The translations under genes and the position numbers were made by a program. A model generated the notes under the pieces. It did not search any database. It was not told where the DNA came from and saw nothing but the letters and a program-made list of their open reading frames with translations. A stretch of DNA of 36,452 bases from an uncultured Alteromonadaceae bacterium (lineage in GTDB: Bacteria > Pseudomonadota > Gammaproteobacteria > Enterobacterales > Alteromonadaceae): assembly GCA_947501935.1 (NCBI GenBank), contig CANMXU010000037.1, positions 1 to 36,452 of the forward strand, given 5' to 3'. Positions 8,450 through 16,598 of the stretch are shown piece after piece. The stretch's first letter is position 1; every line of letters begins with the position of its first letter.

Positions 8450-9273
8450 GATAAAACATCTAGCGCGGATTCGGCTTGAGCAAAGTAGCTTACATCTACT
8501 TGACCATCAATACCGTTAACTTTTCCGTTACTTTCAAACTGCCAAAAGGTCCAGTTTTTCCAACCATTAGGAATTCGTGGTATTTTGCTATATTGGGCTA
8601 ACCATAAAGGGTATTCGCCAAAACTATGACTGTTTAGTTCATCCCAAAAATCAGGGGAGGTATAAATAATAGGAGCGCAATTCGCCGCCTCACTAACTAT
8701 GGTTAAATAAACATTTAGATCAGCCAGTAATTGCTCAGCACTTTGCTTTTCAAAAGCTTCAATATCAACCACTGGCGGCAATTCACCAAAATTTCCACCG
8801 GTAGTGGCTAAAAAATGTTGGGCTTGTTTTTTTGCATCTATGGAAGGGTCAAGGTAGTGATAAGCACCACGGCGAATGTTCGCTTTTTTACTGGCTTGCC
8901 AATTATAGTTAAATTTAGCATCAACGGTATTTTCGCCTTGTGTGGCTTTAATAAAGGTAAATGCTATACCGTTATTTACCACATCGGGCCAATTAATGTT
9001 TCCTTGATAATGCGATACATCAACGCCTTTTAATTGCTGCTTTTTGGTTATGCTAGATGGTGACGCTTGTTCACTACAGGCAGATATAAATAACAATGTT
9101 GAGCAGCTGAATAGTGCACAAGTAGATTTAATAAAACAGTGGATATCTTTTTTAAATGAACGCTTGTCGTAGGAAGCGCAGGGCAAACTATTTTGAGTAA
9201 AACCTTCATTTTTATAACCTGCACTTTTACGCCGTACAAACCATAAATATTGATGAAAATTTATCCATACCAT
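8434..9273 (-). CDS. GH25 family muramidase (lysozyme), membrane or lipid anchored
   Basis: 279 aa. Residues about 80-275 form a GH25 domain that cleaves the glycan backbone of peptidoglycan: GVDVSHYQGNINWPDV, FTFIKATQGE, GAYHYLDPS, the catalytic DIE in PPVVDIEAFE, IIYTSPDFWD and the final WTFWQFESNGKVNGIDGQVD. Before it lies a hydrophobic stretch ending LLFISACSEQ, which fits a lipobox. However, 60 odd residues precede that cysteine if ATG 9273 is used, which has a good AAGGA 7 bases upstream. Either it is a signal-anchor protein or translation starts later, for example at an in-frame TTG. The gene overlaps the next membrane-protein gene. Self-wall remodelling is more likely than phage origin, as there are no phage neighbours. 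Confidence 0.88.
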   Translation of the reverse strand: MVWINFHQYLWFVRRKSAGYKNEGFTQNSLPCASYDKRSFKKDIHCFIKSTCALFSCSTLLFISACSEQASPSSITKKQQLKGVDVSHYQGNINWPDVVNNGIAFTFIKATQGENTVDAKFNYNWQASKKANIRRGAYHYLDPSIDAKKQAQHFLATTGGNFGELPPVVDIEAFEKQSAEQLLADLNVYLTIVSEAANCAPIIYTSPDFWDELNSHSFGEYPLWLAQYSKIPRIPNGWKNWTFWQFESNGKVNGIDGQVDVSYFAQAESALDVLSCQRS

Positions 9274-9760
9274 TGTTGTATCCTTAACTGTAAATTACTC
9301 GGGCGAGTAAGCCATTATTCCTTAATGACGGCTCTAACATACACAAGGTTTTTAAATTAGGCAAGCATGGTTTTAGTAAAAATATTATGGGGCTTCATTA
9401 GCAAAAAAATAGCGACTTACTTACTACAAAGTTATAAACACATTAAAAAATAATAACTTACCTTTCTGGTGAACCAGTTTGGCGAAAGTGTGAAATTATT
9501 CTTTACTATCGGAAAACTATGTAATAGGGTTTAAAAGCTTTTGTTTTATGAATGGGAACTATTTTCATTTGTTGAGAATATTTCCGAGTAACTGTTGTTA
9601 ATATTGATAGCAGTTACTTATTTTTTTGTTTTTACTCAACACTGAAAATGTGTAAATAAAATTCAAGCAACACATAACAATAGGCTTTAATACTTCGTAA
9701 ATGGATTTACCAAGTAAGGCATTTACGGCTATGCAAAAAATAGAATCAAAGGAATGAATC
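9274..9760. other. 487-base divergent intergenic region
   Basis: An AT-rich region between the GH25 gene (minus) and the A-F operon (plus). It must hold both promoters. No convincing ORF was seen. The one clear structure is the stem-loop with T run at 9588-9627. Confidence 0.6.
9588..9627 (+). terminator. Terminator-like hairpin in the leader of the A-F operon
   Basis: GTAACTG (9588-9594) pairs with CAGTTAC (9611-9617), loop of 16, followed by TTA and seven T (9621-9627). It faces plus and lies 134 bases before the first ATG of the operon. It could attenuate the operon or end a short leader RNA. The stem is only 7 bp. Confidence 0.4.
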
Positions 9761-11464
9761 ATGAACGACTTCACCAATGTTGCCGAGCGCACTTTAACCA
9801 CAACAGAAACTACCACTGAAGGTGGTATTGATGTTTCCATTACTAATAACTTGTCGGTTGCGGTCGATATTTTTGATGTTTTTAATTCTGCGACTACAGA
9901 TACCGTAGTGCCGTATACCTACACTAAGTTAGGCACTATTGCTGCTGGCGCAACTGGCACAATAACAACTATTCGTAATGTTGCTATGTTGGAGGCGATG
10001 ACTACCGGAAACATTGCTGAAATTAACAACAATTATTTTTATCAATTTCCTATTAAATTTATGTCAGGCACTCAATTTAGCTTTGGCACACCTGCACCAT
10101 TGGCCTATACCATTGAAGAGGAAGATCGTACTTCAATGATCCAGTCATTTCTTTTTCACAAATTTGCCATGGCAAACCCTGATTCCGCCCTTACTAAAAA
10201 CTTAAATTCTGCCATTGCCAAAGGTGATTCAGACAGTATTAACAGCTTCTTTGCTGGTACTAAAAACTTTCAATCATGTACGTTAAGTTCGTGGAATGCG
10301 GTTATGACGTGGTTGCAAATGTTTACCAGTGGTTGGCAAGGGCCATATTATTTATATGAAAATGCTCCGTCACCTTTACCCAGTGGTTATGTGCCAGTGC
10401 TTATTGCGACCTTAAATATTGTCTCAACCGAACAAGCCAATTCTGCGACATTAAGCATGTGTACAGAAGACAGCAAAGGTAATCCGGTGTATCCGTCGCC
10501 TGCGCAAAATACCACGGTAGTTATGAATGGCGATGGCACTATGGGTGATGAAAATCCAGGTACTGATACCCCTGTAACTTTAACGCCGGTATGGATGAAT
10601 GTTATTCAAACTACAATGAAAGATGGTGTACCACAATCTAGTTATTTGGCTGGCCCAGCAGTAACGGGTACTGTGGCTAATAACAAAGTGGTTTCGTCAC
10701 AAACCGCCAGACAACTGCCAGATAAGCCTGCCGATGCCAATACGTCAGCATCGTTCGACAGTATTTTTGGAAAACTTTGTCAAACCGTTGGTTTGATTGT
10801 TGGTTTGGTGATGTTGTATGAGATCATTGAAAAGAAAATGAGCAGTAAGTCTGCAGCAGAAGAAAAAGCCAAATCTGAAGCTAAATCAGAAGATGATTTG
10901 AACAGCGAAGTCACAAGTATTGATGAAAGTACCAGTAAAGAAATTGCTGCGGAAAGTGCCAAATTAGAGCCAAGCATGAGTGAAGATGCTAGCTCTGTTG
11001 CTGATAGTTATGCGCAAACTTCGCAAGAAATGCAAAAAGAAACCATGACCGAATCAATGAACGACAGCGCCACTAAAATTGAAGCAGAAATTACTACGCA
11101 ATTAGAAAATGGTGCCACGCCAACGCAAGACTTTGAGAATGCCTTCTCAGATATGCAAACCTCGTTTAAAGAAGTTGAAAGCTCAATAGAAAGTGGCGAC
11201 TTTACCAGTGCCGGTAAAACGCTATCAGAAGCGTCTACTAATATTGAAAGCGCGATTAATAAAGAGTCGGCAGAAATGCATGAGTGGGAATCTTCATCAT
11301 TACAAGATTCTGCTGACACCTTAAAAGATGCCGCCCAACAGTCTGAAATCTTAGAAGAAGCACAAACTGAATATGAAGAAAGTATGGAAAAAGCTAGTGA
11401 AGACTCTGGCTTTAATGAAGACAGCCAAGAGCCAGAAGTTGACCCTATCGAAGCAGAATTTTAA
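9761..11464 (+). CDS. Protein A of the A-F operon: N-module + membrane segment + acidic coiled-coil tail
   Basis: A 567-aa protein of no family I recognise. Three parts are visible. Residues about 25-190 form a beta-rich module ending in a helix with SFFAGTKNFQSCT (162-174); the same module opens protein C. Residues about 190-335 are Thr/Pro-rich. One hydrophobic segment (LCQTVGLIVGLVMLYEII, about 338-356) could cross a membrane. From 360 to the end it is a very acidic Ser/Glu-rich coiled coil; its part from about 440 matches the tail of protein B. No signal peptide. AAGGA 9 bases before ATG 9761 supports the start. First gene of the operon. The mix suggests a structural or scaffold role (inference). 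Confidence 0.75.
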   Translation: MNDFTNVAERTLTTTETTTEGGIDVSITNNLSVAVDIFDVFNSATTDTVVPYTYTKLGTIAAGATGTITTIRNVAMLEAMTTGNIAEINNNYFYQFPIKFMSGTQFSFGTPAPLAYTIEEEDRTSMIQSFLFHKFAMANPDSALTKNLNSAIAKGDSDSINSFFAGTKNFQSCTLSSWNAVMTWLQMFTSGWQGPYYLYENAPSPLPSGYVPVLIATLNIVSTEQANSATLSMCTEDSKGNPVYPSPAQNTTVVMNGDGTMGDENPGTDTPVTLTPVWMNVIQTTMKDGVPQSSYLAGPAVTGTVANNKVVSSQTARQLPDKPADANTSASFDSIFGKLCQTVGLIVGLVMLYEIIEKKMSSKSAAEEKAKSEAKSEDDLNSEVTSIDESTSKEIAAESAKLEPSMSEDASSVADSYAQTSQEMQKETMTESMNDSATKIEAEITTQLENGATPTQDFENAFSDMQTSFKEVESSIESGDFTSAGKTLSEASTNIESAINKESAEMHEWESSSLQDSADTLKDAAQQSEILEEAQTEYEESMEKASEDSGFNEDSQEPEVDPIEAEF

Positions 11465-11473
11465 CTAAATGCT

Positions 11474-11511
11474 CTAGATAAGAACTGGGAGGTTTCTTAT
11501 CTAGTCTTCCC
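11474..11511 (+). other. Strong stem-loop with possible pseudoknot between genes A and B
   Basis: CTAGATAAGAA (11474-11484) and TTCTTATCTAG (11494-11504) form a perfect 11-bp stem with a 9-base loop CTGGGAGGT. The loop bases GGGAGG (11487-11492) can also pair with CTTCCC (11506-11511), giving an H-type pseudoknot. No T run follows, so it is not a standard terminator. It may set mRNA stability or the ratio of A to B. Confidence 0.5.
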
Positions 11512-11555
11512 CTAATACCATTTCGACACATTAATATAATTAAGGATGAATTATT

Positions 11556-12566
11556 ATGATCATTTCATGGTTTACAGACCCAGCAAAAGGTAACTTTGGC
11601 ATACCGGGTAACGAAGAAAAGTTCTCTTCATATTATCAATACGATACCACGTCAAAAGAGTTTACTCGGGTACGTTTAGAGCTGGGCAGAACCAGTGGCT
11701 CTGGTGATACGCAAGCGATGTTTAAAGAAACCCGTTATGTGGGGTTTTCTACTGAAAAAATTCGCACTAGCAGCGATTGGACTGTAGAAGCTGGGCAATT
11801 AAAATATAAAGGCGTGGCTCTTGAAACGGTACCTACCGAAGGTGATTATGTTTACGATTTGACTAACCCTACCAGCAAACCGCATTTTGGTAACCCAGTC
11901 ACCAGTGAAGCTAACTTACCGGAAGGCATTGAAGTTAAGCATCTTAATTTAATTGCTAACGATGCCATGGTCAGTAAAAGTAGTGTCGTTTTTACCACGA
12001 AAGCTGCATCAGGAGCTGAGTTAGCAGAGGTGTTAAAAGGGGAGGTTGCGATGATTGTTGGCAAACCTTTCGCCAGCATTACTGATGCCGATATTTTAAC
12101 CACGCTCAAAGCACAAGTGACGGAATTAAAATCGAGACTTATTAGCGAGCCTAAAACTTCTATTGAAGAGTCTTTAAGCGCTGTTGAAGAAACCTTATCT
12201 GAGATTAATAATAAAATTATGGAAGGTGACTTTGTCCCCACTCAAGAATGTGAAACGGCATATTCCGATTTACAAAAATCAGCTGCTGGCGCTAAAGCAG
12301 CAACCAGCAGTGGTGACGTTAAAACTGCAATCTCAGAAATTGCTAATGCCCAAGAATCATTAGTTACTGTGGTTAATACCATTGAAGAAGCGCAACATGA
12401 AGCAATTCGCAGCTCACTAGAAGCTTCTTCAACTTCTTTAGAGGAAGCTTCTAATGCAAGCTTGCAGTGGGACGCAATACAAGCGGAATATACGCAACTA
12501 GAAACAGCGAGTTCAGTTGAAGAATATGAAAGCGAAATTGGCGTAGAAGAGCCGGTAGAAATTTAA
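11556..12566 (+). CDS. Protein B of the A-F operon: unique head + coiled-coil tail shared with A
   Basis: 336 aa, no signal peptide, no recognised family. Residues 1-155 are a mixed alpha/beta head with many aromatic and charged residues (FSSYYQYDTTSKEF, DYVYDLTNPTSKPHFG). From about 200 to 320 is an acidic helical tail whose landmarks parallel protein A: PTQECETAYSDLQ here against PTQDFENAFSDMQ there, then SSGDVKTA against ESGDFTSA, and a final QAEYTQLE against QTEYEES. AAGGA precedes ATG 11556. The shared tail suggests that A and B associate with each other or with a common partner (inference). Confidence 0.75.
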   Translation: MIISWFTDPAKGNFGIPGNEEKFSSYYQYDTTSKEFTRVRLELGRTSGSGDTQAMFKETRYVGFSTEKIRTSSDWTVEAGQLKYKGVALETVPTEGDYVYDLTNPTSKPHFGNPVTSEANLPEGIEVKHLNLIANDAMVSKSSVVFTTKAASGAELAEVLKGEVAMIVGKPFASITDADILTTLKAQVTELKSRLISEPKTSIEESLSAVEETLSEINNKIMEGDFVPTQECETAYSDLQKSAAGAKAATSSGDVKTAISEIANAQESLVTVVNTIEEAQHEAIRSSLEASSTSLEEASNASLQWDAIQAEYTQLETASSVEEYESEIGVEEPVEI

Positions 12567-12637
12567 TCTTACTAAACCAGTATCAAATCAGTTTGGTACT
12601 GGTGCTCTCTTTATCTTACAAATGGATGTGTAAAAAA

Positions 12638-15358
12638 ATGGCAAATTTTCCCGACAGTGCGGTGGCTACAGCCGCACCAGAAACAACAACTTACCCAACA
12701 ATTACCCTTAATAATAAGCTTTCAGATAGCTTGGTTATTTATGACGCCTTTAATAATGAAGACACGGAAACATCCGTTGAAAATTACTTTGGCACACTAA
12801 CCTCCGTGGCCAGCATTGCTGCTAATGCCAGCGGTGAAATAACGCCCATTCATGGGCCGATATCTACCTATATTATTTATGATAGTAATAATCAACCAGT
12901 TAAGCGTATTTTTACCTTAGGTACGGCGCCAAGCAGCTTTACTATTGAACAAGCCGATGTTGATATTATTACCCTGACGAAAACTTTTGTTGATGGTTTA
13001 GAAAAACAACCAGATGATGCTGAAAATAAAACCTTTCTCGCCTTAATTAAAGACGGAAAAGCGACGGCAAGCTCAGTGAATGACTTTTTTAAAAGCAGTC
13101 AAAATTATCAAAGCTGTACCTTTATTTCGTATATGTTAGTCGTGGTAACACTAGCGCGCACGCCAGCCACAGCAACACTGCCACCTGACCAACAAAGCTA
13201 TAGTTTAAGTACGCTGTTAAAATACATGGGAGTTGACTGGCCAAATGCATTGCCAGATATCACCATCAGTAATTTTTATTGTAAAAATGAGAATAACGCG
13301 CTGCATTTGGGCGGAAAATTAAACATTAAAGACCTAACCTTTGCTGACGGTGTACTAGAGCATGTCACCGATATGTTGCCTTCAGAAGAGTTGCAGTTCG
13401 CGATAGTCTTTAATTATGATGCCGGTCTGTCTTTTGCCAATACCACACTGCAATGTGTGCTCGACAATATTAATATTCCTACTGGCGGCGGCGATAAAGT
13501 TACCATTGATAAACCAACCATTATTTTATCGATAGCACCGCTGTTTAAATTTGTGGTTTTTGAAGTAAAAGCGACCATTCCTTTTTCATTATTTAATAGC
13601 CCAACCTTTAACGCAGACATTGCTATGACCATTGACAATGTTGAAGCAGAAATTGGCGTTGTTATCGAAGGTAATAATAATACCTTGTTAACACCGCCTA
13701 TTACCAAAGGCCTACATTTTGATGAAGTGGGCGTTGGTATGGGGTTGATTTTTGAACCTCCGGGCTTTGCTATTGGCGTGGAAGGCAAGTTCCATATCGG
13801 TGATGGTGACAATATTGTTGCCCTCGACGATGACAGTTTTACTATTGTCTGTGAGCTTGAAGAGGAAGTCCCTAACCCACTTTATTTGGCCTTTTATGTG
13901 CCTAAGCTCGATTTAAGTGAAGTGATCACCATTTTCACCAATAGCGAAATATCCTTAGACTTTCCAATAAGTTTTAGCGACTTATCATTTCGTTGGGCAG
14001 AAAACCCAATGGAACCTGTAACCCTACCAGACGGTTCATTAGCGCCAATGGGGTATGGTTTTACCGCTTTTATGGACCTATTTGGTTTGAGCTTCTTTGG
14101 CCAACTGGCTATAGATTTAAGCAATGGTGTTAGCGGAGAAGTGACCATGAACCCACTTAAATTGGGGGATGTGTTTGCGCTAACCGGAGAGGGTAAAGGT
14201 GTTTCAATTAAAGTTGATGCCCAAGGTAAACCGATTCAAAATAATTTTATTGCCAAAACCGCAGCTGAAAAAACAGCTTTAAATAATGCCACCACTAGTC
14301 AACTAGTGAAGGCGGGCGGCCCTGAAATGACGGTAAGTACTTCGTCTTCGCCGTATTTCACTCTTGACGCTGAGCTCGATTTTATTGGCTTTAAAGACAA
14401 AATAGATGCCAGCATTGCCAGTAATGGTATTAGTTTTGAACTAGATTTTGGCTCGGTTATTTCTACCAAAATGGCCTGTGTTCTAAAAGATTATCATAAC
14501 TTCTCCGGCAACTTTTCTTTTGGCCCTGATTTTAGTATTCCACTACCCACTATTGCTGGCGTAAGTTTAGGCCATATTAGCTTAACCGCCGAAATATTAG
14601 CTGACTTAGGGTTAACTACGTCTACTTCTGATATTGATTTTTCAGTGGCTGGCGGTTTTGACTTTGAAGGGCTTGAACGTGAATTTGGCCCGGTAAACCT
14701 CGACATTAATATCTCAAGTATAAGCGATATTATTAGTGCGATAGGTAAGTGGATTGAAGACAATGTTGCCAAATTATTTGCTGACTTGTTAGCAGATGCT
14801 GAAAAGTGGGCAAAATGCATTTATAGCAATGTAATTTTGCCGGCGGTTGCCGGTGTTGAATACGTTACAGGGGTTTTAAAAGATGCCTTTGGTAAAACAG
14901 CTGCTGAAATGGGCGACTTGTTAAAAGGCTCAGCATACGCCTTAGATGAAGTAGCGAGTGCTATTAAAAACACTTTTTCTGCTGCAGCAACTGATGTTTC
15001 TAATGCGTTAGTAACCGCCTATCAGGCGACTTCTACAGCGGTAACTAATGCGCTGCATGCTGCTGGCTATGCAGCCAATGATATTGCTCAAGCGTTAAGC
15101 TCTACTTTTTCAATGACGGCCGAGGCCATAGCTAGTGCTCTTAATTCAATAGGTTATGGTGCAGAAGCAGCAGCTAAGGCGATAAGTTCTGTTTTTACTG
15201 ATATTTTACCGAGCGCGTTGAATGACGCCTTGCAGGGTGCAGGTTATGCGGCAAGTGCTATTGAAAGCGCCTTTAATGCCATCGGCGGGGCTTTTGCCAG
15301 CTTTGCAGAAGAAACTTGGGAAGATGTTAAACATTACATCAACCCTAGTAACTGGTAA
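12638..15358 (+). CDS. Protein C of the A-F operon: N-module, beta-rich body, amphipathic repeats
   Basis: About 906 aa from ATG 12638, chosen over an upstream in-frame TTG because GGATG precedes it with spacing like gene B. Residues about 20-170 repeat the module of protein A (NNKLSDSLVIYDAFN, then VNDFFKSSQNYQSCT at 147-161). About 190-690 is a long beta-rich region, with alternating hydrophobics and motifs such as GVGMGLIFEPPGFAIGVEG, compatible with a lipid-binding or beta-sandwich fold. The last 200 residues are Ala/Gly-rich helices repeating about every 29-30 residues around GY-A-A-x-x-I/A-A-x-A, with SSTF or SSVF following. No signal peptide. I cannot name a family. The repeats could bind membranes or form pores (inference). 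Confidence 0.75.
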   Translation: MANFPDSAVATAAPETTTYPTITLNNKLSDSLVIYDAFNNEDTETSVENYFGTLTSVASIAANASGEITPIHGPISTYIIYDSNNQPVKRIFTLGTAPSSFTIEQADVDIITLTKTFVDGLEKQPDDAENKTFLALIKDGKATASSVNDFFKSSQNYQSCTFISYMLVVVTLARTPATATLPPDQQSYSLSTLLKYMGVDWPNALPDITISNFYCKNENNALHLGGKLNIKDLTFADGVLEHVTDMLPSEELQFAIVFNYDAGLSFANTTLQCVLDNINIPTGGGDKVTIDKPTIILSIAPLFKFVVFEVKATIPFSLFNSPTFNADIAMTIDNVEAEIGVVIEGNNNTLLTPPITKGLHFDEVGVGMGLIFEPPGFAIGVEGKFHIGDGDNIVALDDDSFTIVCELEEEVPNPLYLAFYVPKLDLSEVITIFTNSEISLDFPISFSDLSFRWAENPMEPVTLPDGSLAPMGYGFTAFMDLFGLSFFGQLAIDLSNGVSGEVTMNPLKLGDVFALTGEGKGVSIKVDAQGKPIQNNFIAKTAAEKTALNNATTSQLVKAGGPEMTVSTSSSPYFTLDAELDFIGFKDKIDASIASNGISFELDFGSVISTKMACVLKDYHNFSGNFSFGPDFSIPLPTIAGVSLGHISLTAEILADLGLTTSTSDIDFSVAGGFDFEGLEREFGPVNLDINISSISDIISAIGKWIEDNVAKLFADLLADAEKWAKCIYSNVILPAVAGVEYVTGVLKDAFGKTAAEMGDLLKGSAYALDEVASAIKNTFSAAATDVSNALVTAYQATSTAVTNALHAAGYAANDIAQALSSTFSMTAEAIASALNSIGYGAEAAAKAISSVFTDILPSALNDALQGAGYAASAIESAFNAIGGAFASFAEETWEDVKHYINPSNW

Positions 15359-15417
15359 GTCGAATGCAGTAAACGAAGACCCGAGTGATTAAGTGTATTA
15401 CTAAAGGAAAATTGCCT

Positions 15418-15438
15418 CCGCTGCTATAAACGTAGCGG
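15418..15438 (+). other. Hairpin before the Nif11-like gene
   Basis: CCGCTGC (15418-15424) pairs with GTAGCGG (15432-15438) with one G-T pair and a 7-base loop. It lies just before the strong AGGAG of gene D. No T run. It may protect the downstream message of a highly made small protein. Confidence 0.4.
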
Positions 15439-15455
15439 ATATAACAGGAGTTATT

Positions 15456-15716
15456 ATGAGTACCAGCAAAAGCTTTACCGATTTTATTCGCGATTTAAAA
15501 GATAATGAGCAGTTTGAAAAAATAGGCCCAGGAATAGCATTAGTGCAGCCGGGTAACTGGCAAGGCATAGTTAAAGTGGGGCAGCATCATGGTTATGAAT
15601 TTAGCTTAGCTGAAGTTTATACCGTTATGAAAGATAAACCAGATGCCTTTAAAGCCATGCCTTGTGATTCATCGTTAGCGGCGTGGAGTCTTGAAACGTT
15701 AAGCGCAGCATTATAA
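15456..15716 (+). CDS. Protein D: Nif11-like small protein, possible peptide precursor
   Basis: 86 aa. Residues about 7-60 follow the Nif11 pattern: an N-terminal FIRDLKDNEQFEKI helix, then WQGIVKVGQHHGYEFSLAEV, where GY-x-F-S/T-x-x-E/V is the usual core of Nif11-type leaders. In many bacteria such domains are leader regions of ribosomally made, modified peptides. The 28 residues after it, starting KDKPDAFKAMPCDSS, contain Cys, Ser, Thr and one Trp and could be the core. No Gly-Gly cleavage site is visible, so a precursor role is not proven. AGGAG lies 8 bases before ATG 15456. It is followed after 2 bases by gene E. Confidence 0.6.
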   Translation: MSTSKSFTDFIRDLKDNEQFEKIGPGIALVQPGNWQGIVKVGQHHGYEFSLAEVYTVMKDKPDAFKAMPCDSSLAAWSLETLSAAL

Positions 15717-15718
15717 TA

Positions 15719-16585
15719 ATGGAACAGGAGAGCTTAATTGATACGACTTTGTTTGAACAAAATGCGTTAAAAAAAGTAGGTGAATACTTATATGGTTTAC
15801 CCCATTTACGAATAGAGTGGTCACTGGAATTAAGCAAAGTTAGCCTACTGCCTAGATCCAAGCCGATATTTTGGCTTGGACAACAAGGTAGCCAAAGTAA
15901 TCGGCTGGGATTTGAAAAGCTAGACCAGCTGTTAGTTGAGCTCGCCTGTCCTGAAGTAATACTTGAGCTGAAAAAGCGCTATGACCAGTGCGCTTTTTAT
16001 CAAGGCTTATCGTTATCTTTAACGGATAATAATGCCAGTAAGTGCTGGTTTGTGCATTATTTTGATGCTGAGAGTCAACAAGAAAAACGTCTTGCTTATA
16101 AGTGGAGTATTACGGGTGAGATCACCATGGTTGATTACCATTTTCACTTGTTTACTGAAAAAAAATTTATTCCACAGTTACAGACTCTTATCCATAGTGA
16201 TTATCAAAGCTTATTCACTGAGTTGATAAGTGAGCGGCGCTTAATTCAGCGCTCTGGCTTTTGGTTGCAAAAAGTTAATCGGCAGGTGAAAGAAGTCTAT
16301 TTCACCTATCCGTGGCAACCCAAATTAACAGAATTTATGTCAGCGCACAGATCATCTTTTTCAGGGCGATATTTGTCTGCTTTTGCCCCTTATCAAACTT
16401 ACCGCTTTCGCCATATTGGCTTAAGCGCTGCGAATAACCAAGCAGCCAAGTTAACCTTTTATTTTACGGCACCGATAAAGGCTACTTGGCCAAAGAATTA
16501 TCTCGCTTTGCAAAACTTAGTAGCTGAATCTGCAAACAACATACATTCAATATTATTGAAAAAACTAGCTCTTACGCCACCGTAA
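15719..16585 (+). CDS. Protein E: possible peptide prenyltransferase-like enzyme (LynF/TruF/PatF type)
   Basis: 288 aa, soluble, no signal peptide. The order of elements reminds me of LynF/TruF/PatF peptide prenyltransferases, which have an ABBA barrel: a helical start, a strand YQGLSLSLTDNNASKCWFVH near the middle, a second strand region MVDYHFHLF, then FRHIGLSAANNQAAKLTFYF and a terminal helix with NNIHSILLKK. The family length is close to 300. This is recall-based similarity, without an alignment. Translation is coupled to the Nif11-like gene (2-base gap, no own Shine-Dalgarno), which fits an enzyme acting on that peptide. The alternative is a protein of unknown fold specific to this operon. 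Confidence 0.4.
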   Translation: MEQESLIDTTLFEQNALKKVGEYLYGLPHLRIEWSLELSKVSLLPRSKPIFWLGQQGSQSNRLGFEKLDQLLVELACPEVILELKKRYDQCAFYQGLSLSLTDNNASKCWFVHYFDAESQQEKRLAYKWSITGEITMVDYHFHLFTEKKFIPQLQTLIHSDYQSLFTELISERRLIQRSGFWLQKVNRQVKEVYFTYPWQPKLTEFMSAHRSSFSGRYLSAFAPYQTYRFRHIGLSAANNQAAKLTFYFTAPIKATWPKNYLALQNLVAESANNIHSILLKKLALTPP

Positions 16586-16598
16586 ATAAGAAAATTTA

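Noticed and set aside
8434..9273. Prophage lysis gene (GH25 endolysin)
   Set aside because: No holin, spanin or structural phage genes are near, and the protein has a membrane or lipid anchor.
11852..12241. Minus-strand frame of 129 codons opposite gene B, and similar frames opposite genes A and C
   Set aside because: Low-complexity Ser/Leu/Ile translations are mirror images of the real coding strand, without ribosome-binding sites.
12593..12637. TTG start extending protein C upstream
   Set aside because: It begins inside a small inverted repeat (ACCAGTA...TACTGGT) and has no ribosome-binding site; ATG 12638 has GGATG in front.
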